64,000 nucleotides of DNA from Candidatus Aminicenantota bacterium (GTDB taxonomy: Bacteria > Acidobacteriota > Aminicenantia > S016-38). A program made the position numbers and the translations under genes. This document shows, in pieces, positions 34,611-41,684 of this stretch. A model generated the notes under the pieces. The model did not search any database and was not told the DNA's origin. It saw only the letters and a program-made list of their open reading frames with translations. The DNA lies in contig JAMOUJ010000006.1 of NCBI GenBank assembly GCA_027068075.1, positions 124,001-188,000 of the forward strand. The letters are read 5' to 3'. How positions within the stretch are numbered: the stretch's first letter is position 1; each line of letters opens with the position of its first letter.

Positions 34611-36434
34611 ATGAAGAAAGCCATTTTGTCTGGAAACGAAGCCATAGCCCGGGGATTCTGGGAAGGGGGAGGGCATTTCGCCAACGCCTATCCCGGGACT
34701 CCCTCCACCGAGATTCTTGAAAGCATGGTCCAGTATCCGGAAATAAGGGCCCAGTGGGCGGTGAACGAAAAAACCTCCCTGGAGATCGCCCTGGGGGCCT
34801 CCTTTGCCGGTGCCCGCTCCTTAGTGGCCATGAAGCATGTGGGCCTCAATGTGGCGGCGGACCCCTTCTTCTCCGCCAGTTACATCGGGGCCACGGGCGG
34901 ACTTCTGGTGGTGACCTGCGACGACCCCGGGATGCACAGTTCCCAAAACGAGCAGGACAACCGCTGGTATGCCCTTCACGCCAAGGTTCCCATGTTTGAA
35001 CCCACCGACTCCCACGAGGCCAAGGAATTGACCAGGCAGGCCCTTTCCCTCAGCGAAAAATTTGACACCCCCTGGCTTATCCGCTCCACCACCAGGATTT
35101 CCCACTCCCTCTCCATCGTGGAACTGGGGGAAAGGGAGGAGGTGGAGATAAAGGGCTACGAGCCGGATTTTGAAAAAAGAAATCTCCTTCCGGTAAACGC
35201 CAGAAAGCGCCACGAGGTGGTGGAGGAGAGAACCCTGAAACTCAGGGAGTTCGCCGAGAACTTCTGGGGAAACCGCATAGAGGAAGGGGATCCCTCCATT
35301 GGAATAGTGGCCAACGGAATTTCCTATCAGCACGCCAAGGAGGTCTTTCCAGAGGCCACCTTCCTCAAACTCCTGATGACCTGGCCCCTTCCCGACGAAC
35401 TCATAAGGGAATTCGCCTCTAAGGTGAAAAAGATATTCGTGGTGGAGGAAGGGGACCCCTACCTGGAAACCTACCTCAGGGCCATGAACCTGGGGGTTGA
35501 GATTATCGGCAAGGAGAAAATCCCCATGACCGGGGAACTTAACCCCACCATAGTCCGGGAGGCCCTCACCGGCGAGAAGCCCTCCTATTTTGAAATTCCC
35601 AAAATTCCCCACAGGCCACCGGCCCTCTGCCCAGGCTGTCCCCACACCCCGGTCTTCTACATACTCAAGAGGCTAAAGGCCAATGTCACGGGGGACATTG
35701 GGTGCTACACCTTAGGAGCACTCCCTCCACTTTCGGCCATGGACACCTGCGTGGAAATGGGGGGAAGCGTGGGCAACGCCTATGGAATAGAAATAGCCGA
35801 GGCCATGCGCGGCCTTGACCCCAGGAAGAAAAAATTGGTGGCGGTAATCGGAGACTCCACCTTCTACCACTCCGGAGTTACCCCCCTCATAGACCTTTTC
35901 TACAACAACGGAATAACCACGGTGATAATCCTTGATAACTCCATAACCGCCATGACCGGACACCAGGAAAACCCGGGCTCCGGCGTGACCCTCAAGGGAG
36001 TTCCCGGAAGAAGGGTGGACCTGGAAAAACTGGTGCGGGGAATTGGGGTGGAGCATGTCTACACCGTGGACAGTTTTGACATGAAGACCCTGAAGGAGGT
36101 CATAAACAGAGAAATACACAGGAACGAGCCTTCGGTGATAATCGCCAAGCGGCCCTGCGTCCTTCTTCCCCAGATGAAGAAGCGCAAGTACACCTACGCC
36201 ATCGCCGACCCTGAAAAGTGCACCTCCTGCACCCTTTGCTGGAAACTGGGCTGTCCCGCCATTTCCGTAACCAAGGATAAAAAGACCTGGATCAACCCTG
36301 ACCTCTGCGTTGGATGCGAGGTCTGTATAGATGTTTGTCCCGTGGACGCCATTTACCTGGCCGATCCCAATGCGGACAACGCAAGAAAAGCAGGAGAGGA
36401 GGTATTAGGATGGGTAAAGAAACAAGAACAGTGA
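34611..36434 (+). CDS. iorA: indolepyruvate ferredoxin oxidoreductase, alpha subunit
   Basis: IorA oxidatively decarboxylates aryl-pyruvates, made by transamination of Trp, Phe or Tyr, to aryl-acetyl-CoA while reducing ferredoxin. The 607-residue protein has the N-terminal domain with NAYPGTPSTEILE, the thiamine diphosphate domain with PGCPHTPVFYIL, GDIGCYTLGALPPL and GDSTFYHSGVTPLID, and two C-terminal [4Fe-4S] clusters, CTSCTLCWKLGCP and CVGCEVCIDVCP. It overlaps iorB by 25 nt. The buk/ptb neighbours would turn the product into an acid plus ATP. Confidence 0.95.
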   Translation: MKKAILSGNEAIARGFWEGGGHFANAYPGTPSTEILESMVQYPEIRAQWAVNEKTSLEIALGASFAGARSLVAMKHVGLNVAADPFFSASYIGATGGLLVVTCDDPGMHSSQNEQDNRWYALHAKVPMFEPTDSHEAKELTRQALSLSEKFDTPWLIRSTTRISHSLSIVELGEREEVEIKGYEPDFEKRNLLPVNARKRHEVVEERTLKLREFAENFWGNRIEEGDPSIGIVANGISYQHAKEVFPEATFLKLLMTWPLPDELIREFASKVKKIFVVEEGDPYLETYLRAMNLGVEIIGKEKIPMTGELNPTIVREALTGEKPSYFEIPKIPHRPPALCPGCPHTPVFYILKRLKANVTGDIGCYTLGALPPLSAMDTCVEMGGSVGNAYGIEIAEAMRGLDPRKKKLVAVIGDSTFYHSGVTPLIDLFYNNGITTVIILDNSITAMTGHQENPGSGVTLKGVPGRRVDLEKLVRGIGVEHVYTVDSFDMKTLKEVINREIHRNEPSVIIAKRPCVLLPQMKKRKYTYAIADPEKCTSCTLCWKLGCPAISVTKDKKTWINPDLCVGCEVCIDVCPVDAIYLADPNADNARKAGEEVLGWVKKQEQ

Positions 36435-37003
36435 TAGTGGCGGGGGTTGGAGGGCAGGGAATCCTGCTGGCGTCCAACCTTCTGTCCGAGGCTGCCATGG
36501 AGGCAGGCTACGATGTAAAGAAATCCGAAATACACGGAATGAGCCAGAGGGGAGGGGATGTCATTTCCACGGTGAGGTTCGGGGAGAAGGTTTATTCCCC
36601 CATAGTGGGGCTTGCCGGCGCCGATGTTATCTTAGCCTTTGAAAAATTAGAGGCCATGAGGAACCTTCCCTATCTCAAAAAGGACGGCACCGTCATCGTC
36701 AACGACTACAGAATAGACCCCCTTCCCGTGGCCTCCGGCTACATGGACTATCCCGAGGGCATCATAGAATACCTCAGGGAGAGGGTTAAGACCATCTCCC
36801 TGGATGCACGGCAGTTGGCTGAAAAGGCGGGCAACATAAAGACCATGAATGTGGTCATGCTGGGGGTCCTTTCCAAGAGTTTGGACATCCCCGAGGAGAT
36901 ATGGCTCCGGGTGATAGAAAGGAGGGTTCCCAAAAAGGCCATAGAGGCCAACAAAGTGGCCTTCAGGCTTGGGAGGGAGGTTGCGGAAAATGCTGAACTT
37001 TGA
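36410..37003 (+). CDS. iorB: indolepyruvate ferredoxin oxidoreductase, beta subunit
   Basis: IorB is the gamma-type domain partner of IorA, using CoA. Start ATG 36410 gives 197 residues; the longer frame upstream lies inside iorA. VAGVGGQGILLASNLLSEAA and SEIHGMSQRGGDV are the family marks. It overlaps iorA by 25 nt and ptb2 by 14 nt, so all three are translationally coupled. Confidence 0.95.
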   Translation: MGKETRTVIVAGVGGQGILLASNLLSEAAMEAGYDVKKSEIHGMSQRGGDVISTVRFGEKVYSPIVGLAGADVILAFEKLEAMRNLPYLKKDGTVIVNDYRIDPLPVASGYMDYPEGIIEYLRERVKTISLDARQLAEKAGNIKTMNVVMLGVLSKSLDIPEEIWLRVIERRVPKKAIEANKVAFRLGREVAENAEL

Positions 37004-37889
37004 GGCTATAAGAAAGAGGGCCGGGGAAAAGGGCCCGGTGCCCGTGGCAATCCCCTGGGCCATGGACAAAACAGCGGTTCTTGCCGCATACAAAGCGGAA
37101 AGGCTGGGGATAGCCTACCCATTCCTCATCGGAGAGAGAAGCAAAATAGAGGAACTCCTCAGAGAATACGCCCCGGATATGGAAGCGGAGATAGTGGAGG
37201 CCGCAAGTTTAGAGGAGGCAGCAGCCAAGGCAGTTTCCTTAGCCCGCGAAGGAAAAGTTAAAGTTCTCCTTAAAGGCGCCTTAAGGACCGACCAATTCCT
37301 CCGCCCTGCCTTAGATAGGGAAAAGGGCCTGCGGACAGACCGCCTCCTTTCCGATGTGTTTTTCACCGAGGACCCGCTTCACAACAGGGAGCGCCTTATA
37401 GGAATGAGCGACGGTGGGGTAAACATCGCCCCTGACTTAAACGCAAAAATTCAAATTGTAAAAAACGCCATAGAGGCCTTCCACAAACTTGGAGTAGCAA
37501 AGCCCAAGGTGGCCCTCCTTGCCGCCGTGGAGGTTGTAAACGAGAAAATGCCAGCCACCGTTGACGCAGCGGAGATAAGGAAAATGTGGGAGAAAGGCGA
37601 ATTTCCCGAAAGCATAATAGAAGGCCCCATGGCCCTTGATATAGCAGTAAGCCGCGCCGCCGCAGAGAAGAAAAAATTTAAGTCCGAAATTGCCGGAGAT
37701 GTGGATATATTCATAGTCCCCAACATAGAGGCAGGAAACATCTTCGGAAAATCCTTCACCTACTACATGCACCTTCCCGTGGGCCACATAATCATGGGCG
37801 CCAGAGTTCCCCTTCTTATCCCCTCCCGCACCGAATCCGACGAGGACAAGCTGAATTCCATCGCTTTGGGGTGTTTAGTGGGAGCGTAG
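36990..37889 (+). CDS. phosphate acyltransferase, Ptb-like (second, divergent copy)
   Basis: The ATG at 36990, with GGGAGG about 13 nt upstream, gives 299 residues; a TTG at 36969 is a possible longer start. VPVAIPWAMDK at the N-terminus, NEKMPATVDAAEI, IEGPMALDIAVS and NIEAGNIFGKSFTYYM near the C-terminus mark it as a member of the phosphate acetyl/butyryltransferase family. It is clearly diverged from the first copy, for example AVEVVNEKMPATV against AANEKVSDKVPATV. Having two copies around one oxidoreductase suggests that they serve different acyl-CoAs. It ends the operon; base composition shifts to AT-rich after it. Confidence 0.88.
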   Translation: MLNFEAIRKRAGEKGPVPVAIPWAMDKTAVLAAYKAERLGIAYPFLIGERSKIEELLREYAPDMEAEIVEAASLEEAAAKAVSLAREGKVKVLLKGALRTDQFLRPALDREKGLRTDRLLSDVFFTEDPLHNRERLIGMSDGGVNIAPDLNAKIQIVKNAIEAFHKLGVAKPKVALLAAVEVVNEKMPATVDAAEIRKMWEKGEFPESIIEGPMALDIAVSRAAAEKKKFKSEIAGDVDIFIVPNIEAGNIFGKSFTYYMHLPVGHIIMGARVPLLIPSRTESDEDKLNSIALGCLVGA

Positions 37890-38153
37890 AGACTCACCCT
37901 ATCAGCCCTAACTTGGTGGTATTGATTTGGTAAGTCCAAGTTGCTAATATAACTCTATGAGGCTGGAGAAGAGCTTAAAGCAAAAGGAAATGATTTACAA
38001 CTGCACTCAAGATGGGATTCTATCTGAGTCGTTCGGTAATCCCCTTAAATTAGCGTTATATCCGAACAGTTTGGATATGAATGAGTTAGGCGTAATCGGT
38101 CGGTGTGGCTTGGAAAAAAGATTATTAAATAATATCTCAAGAGTCGTAAAATT
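37890..38153. other. AT-rich junction between the ior operon and the restriction island
   Basis: About 264 bases with no firm gene. It holds two weak inverted repeats: AACTTGG...CCAAGTT (about 37910-37942) and a 9-nt stem TATCCGAAC/GTTTGGATA (38059-38077). This is where the base composition changes and is the likely left border of the acquired segment. I see no integrase gene or clear direct repeat. Confidence 0.4.
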
Positions 38154-38157
38154 ATGA
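37957..38157 (+). CDS. short hypothetical ORF before the restriction gene (66 codons)
   Basis: This AT-rich frame ends with an ATGA overlap onto the endonuclease gene. The overlap is the only reason to consider it. The peptide has no recognised domain, no HTH and no clear Shine-Dalgarno. It could be a leader or control peptide of the restriction operon, but chance is as likely. Confidence 0.22.
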   Translation: MRLEKSLKQKEMIYNCTQDGILSESFGNPLKLALYPNSLDMNELGVIGRCGLEKRLLNNISRVVKL

Positions 38158-39953
38158 GAAAACCATGGTCAATTTCAACAACTGTTAGAAATCCTGAAAG
38201 ACTAAGGGGCTTTCTAAAAGTTTTAAAACAGCTTGAAGGTGAAGATTTTATAAAGGAAAATCAGATCAAATATCAAATCCTTTTGATTAAAGAGAGGCTT
38301 TATAAACCAAATAATATTCCCCAGAAATATCAAAAATATTATGATGATCCTACTCTTGAGATTCCTTTTTCAGTAGCGAAAAATATTTTTGAATATCAAA
38401 ACTACAAAGATCCTCCTATGAGAGGCCGACAATCAGTAAATCCTTTGAATAAGTTGGGTTTTGCTATTGCAAGAGAAGGATATGGTCCGATTAAAATCAC
38501 AAAGTTAGGTAATTTATTTTTGAAAGGAGATTACGATATTGGTTTTATTTTCTTCAAGAGCTTATTGAAACTTCAATTTCCCAATCCATGGAGTAAGGAT
38601 TTTTCAGAGAAACAGGGATTCGACATTGTACCATTTATTGCAACACTTAGATTAATAAAGGATTTGAATAAAAAAAGTAAAATTAAAGGTTTAAGTAGAG
38701 ATGAGTTCTGTTTATTCATTCCAACTTTAATAAATGCTGAATATATCGATGAACAGATAAGGAAAATTTTATTATATAGAAAAATCAGCGGTAAAGTGAA
38801 TAAAAGAAAATTTATTATAAAATTTGCAGAAGAATTCTATGAAACATCCGAGATACCAGAAAAGAAAATAAATAATCTCTTTGATTACGGTGATAATACA
38901 ATGAGATATTTTAGGCTTACAAGATATTTTAGAATAGAAACAGACCCGTTAGGCTATCATTGGAGAATTGATTTGGAACCCTCAAGAATGATTGAAATAG
39001 AACAACTACTGTCTATATATGATGGAACTGCGTTTAAATTTAAGGACATTTCTGAGTATTTAAGTTATATTTCAGATATAACTAAACCGACTTTACCATG
39101 GGAAAAAATAGAGAATCTAAAAAATATAGCCTTAAACATTCGTAAATTATTTATTGAAACATTAGAAAAAGAAAAAGTCACAATATCAGAAGCAGAAATG
39201 AAAATTCTAAATATTGACATAAACGCCCTTGATAAGACATCTCTGGAGAAATATATCTCAAATTTGAGAGAATTAAATAAAAAATTAAAACTTTATATAA
39301 AGAAAAAGCAATTGCTTGGAAATATAGATAAGATTAAGGAAATAATAGAAATACTGGAAAATCAGAGATTATTAAGAAAAATTGAGCCAGAAACTTTTGA
39401 AAGAATACTTGCCGAAGCTCTAAAGATAATCAACGACGAACTTTTAATAAAACCGAACTATCCTATGGATGATGAAGGGGAACCCCTAACTCATGCACCT
39501 GGAAACAAACCTGATATAGAATGTTATTATGAAACTTTTAAAGCAATATGCGAAGTTACCCTTAATACTTCGAGTCTTCAATGGGTACAAGAAGGACAAC
39601 CTGTTATGAGACATTTAAGAGACTTTGAAAGAATTAATGGTTTTGATGAGAATATTTATTGCATATTCGTAGCTCCAAAGGTACACAGAGATACATATTC
39701 TCAATTTTGGTTTTCAGTAAAATATGAGTATGATGGAAGACCTCAAAAGATAATCCCACTCACTGCCAAACAATTTGCACTACTTCTTAAAAAATTGTTG
39801 AGATATATTGAAAATGGGAAAAAGTTTACACACCATGAATTGTATAAGTTATACGATTTATTGGTAAAAGAAACTACAACGATTGGTAGTTTTTCTGAAT
39901 GGGCTAAAAGAATAAATAAAGTTTTGGAGTTATGGGTGGAGGAAAAAATATGA
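38154..39953 (+). CDS. type II (IIS) restriction endonuclease, AlwI family
   Basis: The 599-residue protein begins RKPWSISTTVRNPERLRGFL, followed by ENQIKYQILLIKERLY, which is the hallmark of the AlwI/PleI/MlyI-type endonucleases (RE_AlwI family). The PD-(D/E)XK-like core near residues 452-470 reads KPDIECYYE...ICEVTLNTS, with a further GQPVMRHLRDFE. Such enzymes cut a few bases outside asymmetric sites such as GGATC or GAGTC. The exact site here is not readable from sequence. It overlaps the first methyltransferase by 4 nt (ATGA). Codon use is AT-rich, unlike the flanks. Confidence 0.85.
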   Translation: MRKPWSISTTVRNPERLRGFLKVLKQLEGEDFIKENQIKYQILLIKERLYKPNNIPQKYQKYYDDPTLEIPFSVAKNIFEYQNYKDPPMRGRQSVNPLNKLGFAIAREGYGPIKITKLGNLFLKGDYDIGFIFFKSLLKLQFPNPWSKDFSEKQGFDIVPFIATLRLIKDLNKKSKIKGLSRDEFCLFIPTLINAEYIDEQIRKILLYRKISGKVNKRKFIIKFAEEFYETSEIPEKKINNLFDYGDNTMRYFRLTRYFRIETDPLGYHWRIDLEPSRMIEIEQLLSIYDGTAFKFKDISEYLSYISDITKPTLPWEKIENLKNIALNIRKLFIETLEKEKVTISEAEMKILNIDINALDKTSLEKYISNLRELNKKLKLYIKKKQLLGNIDKIKEIIEILENQRLLRKIEPETFERILAEALKIINDELLIKPNYPMDDEGEPLTHAPGNKPDIECYYETFKAICEVTLNTSSLQWVQEGQPVMRHLRDFERINGFDENIYCIFVAPKVHRDTYSQFWFSVKYEYDGRPQKIIPLTAKQFALLLKKLLRYIENGKKFTHHELYKLYDLLVKETTTIGSFSEWAKRINKVLELWVEEKI

Positions 39954-40744
39954 AAATCAATCATATTTATAAAGGTGATTGCATCAAAGTAATGAAAAAG
40001 CATATTCCAAACGAGAGTGTAGACCTAATTTACGCAGATCCTCCATATAATCTATCTGGAAAAAGTTTGAACCTTATCAATAATAAAACAGGTGGACCAT
40101 TTTACAAAATGAACGAGGATTGGGATACTTGGGATTATGACGAATATTTAAAATTTTCAGAGGACTGGATAAAAGAAGCGTGGAGAGTTTTGAAGCAAAA
40201 TGGAAGTTTATATGTTTCTTGTACTCTCCATAATATTGGTGAGCTAATAGTTATAGCTAAAAAGGCTGGTTTTAAATTAAATAATATAATAACATGGTAT
40301 AAAACAAATGCTATGCCTAATATAACTAAAAGGACTTTTACCCATTCTACAGAATATGTTTGTTGGTTTGTTAAAGGGAAAAAATGGAAATTCAATTATG
40401 AGGAGTTAAAAAAAATAAACCCTCATAAAACAAAAGATGGAAAATCTAAGCAAATGAGAGATTTTTTGGATTTTGTAGAACTTCCTTTAGTGCAGGGAAA
40501 GGAAAGAATAAAAGGAAAAAATGGAAGGGCAATTCATCCAACACAAAAACCCGAAAAATTGTTAGAGATTATAATCGTTGCGTCTTCAGATACCGGCGAT
40601 ATAGTATTGGATCCTTTCTTCGGAACAGGAACTACAGGAGTTGTGGCCCAAAGGTTAAAACGAAATTGGATAGGTATAGAGATAAATGAGAAATATATTA
40701 AAGTGGCAAAAAAAAGAATATATGGGGGTAAACAAAATGCCTGA
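39950..40744 (+). CDS. site-specific DNA methyltransferase, beta class (first of two)
   Basis: The ATG at 39950 (after GGAGG) gives 264 residues. The catalytic motif DPPYNLSG is at residues 30-37 and the SAM-binding FxGxG motif is at the C-terminal end (DPFFGTGTTG, near 220), the order of beta-class N6-adenine or N4-cytosine methyltransferases. The HPTQKPEKLLE motif precedes the SAM region. It is placed between the endonuclease and a second methyltransferase, overlapping each by a few bases. Two methylases are expected for an asymmetric site, one per strand. Confidence 0.93.
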   Translation: MKINHIYKGDCIKVMKKHIPNESVDLIYADPPYNLSGKSLNLINNKTGGPFYKMNEDWDTWDYDEYLKFSEDWIKEAWRVLKQNGSLYVSCTLHNIGELIVIAKKAGFKLNNIITWYKTNAMPNITKRTFTHSTEYVCWFVKGKKWKFNYEELKKINPHKTKDGKSKQMRDFLDFVELPLVQGKERIKGKNGRAIHPTQKPEKLLEIIIVASSDTGDIVLDPFFGTGTTGVVAQRLKRNWIGIEINEKYIKVAKKRIYGGKQNA

Positions 40745-41522
40745 AATAAAACTTATTCTCGGAGATTGTTTAGTGGAATTAAAAAAACTTAAGGCGGAGA
40801 GTGTGGATTTGGTTTTTGCAGACCCGCCTTACAACCTTTCAGGAGAAAACCATCGTACAGTCCACGCAGGAAAACCAGTTAAACTTGATAAAGGTGATTG
40901 GGATAAGATAGAAAACATTCATGAGTTTAATTTGAAATGGATAAAGGAATGTATTAGGGTTCTAAAACCACATGGAACTATATGGATTTCTGGCACATTA
41001 CATAATCACCCCTCAATAGGAATGGCGCTTAAAGAATTGGGACTCTGGATAATAAATGATGTAGTATGGTATAAACCAAATGCCACTCCTTTACTTTCAA
41101 AAAATAGACTTGTTCCTTCCACTGAAATCATATGGGTGGCAAGTAAAAGTAAAAAATATTATTTTAACTATGAATTAGCCAAAAAAATTAATTATGGAAA
41201 GCAAATGAGAAATTTATGGATAATAAAAGCAAAAAAACACATAACCCCACATCCAACTGAGAAGCCAGAAGAGTTATTAGAGAGAATTATATTGATAGGA
41301 AGTAAAGAAGGAGATACAATTCTTGATCCTTTCATGGGCTCAGGGACTACTGGAGTGGTTGCTAAAAGATATAACCGCAATTTTATAGGTATTGAAATTA
41401 AGCCTGAGTATTTTCAGTGGGCAAAAGAAAGAATAGAAAAAACAGAAGTAAAAATTAGCCTATTTTCTAATTTTGAACATAAAAAACAATTAAAGATTCC
41501 TATAAGTGAGGATTTAAAATGA
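40737..41522 (+). CDS. site-specific DNA methyltransferase, beta class (second of two)
   Basis: The ATG at 40737 (261 residues) overlaps the first methylase by 8 nt and is preceded by GGGGGT. DPPYNLSG at 29-36 and DPFMGSGTTG near 196 give the beta-class order; HPTEKPEELLERI lies before the SAM motif. It is related to the first methylase but distinct, supporting separate strand specificity. The C-terminus ends with a Lys-rich tail. Confidence 0.93.
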   Translation: MPEIKLILGDCLVELKKLKAESVDLVFADPPYNLSGENHRTVHAGKPVKLDKGDWDKIENIHEFNLKWIKECIRVLKPHGTIWISGTLHNHPSIGMALKELGLWIINDVVWYKPNATPLLSKNRLVPSTEIIWVASKSKKYYFNYELAKKINYGKQMRNLWIIKAKKHITPHPTEKPEELLERIILIGSKEGDTILDPFMGSGTTGVVAKRYNRNFIGIEIKPEYFQWAKERIEKTEVKISLFSNFEHKKQLKIPISEDLK

Positions 41523-41684
41523 CCTCGCACCATGAGATCTCCCGTTTGATATTACTCACTTCGCGGCTATTGCCTACGCCTGACAATTGTGTATATAGCT
41601 TAGACTGTAGATTTCGCCCCAATTCATGCTTCGACCTGACTTCGGTTATCCCTTTGTTATATAGCCTGCTGACAAGTAAATAGG
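41523..41684. other. intergenic gap between methyltransferase and nuclease-like gene
   Basis: This 162-base spacer has short dyads but no gene, tRNA or clear terminator. TTATAT (about 41656-41662) could be a -10 box for the following gene, whose ATG has only a weak AGG before it. Confidence 0.3.

Noticed and set aside
38054-38100. Integron attC-like site (GCGTTATA...GTTAGGC) near the restriction island
   Set aside because: Only short parts resemble attC core sites; the arms do not pair over the expected length, and no integrase or second site is nearby.
41523-41684. Riboswitch or small RNA in the gap after the second methyltransferase
   Set aside because: Short dyads are present, but I cannot match any known class or find a promoter-terminator pair.
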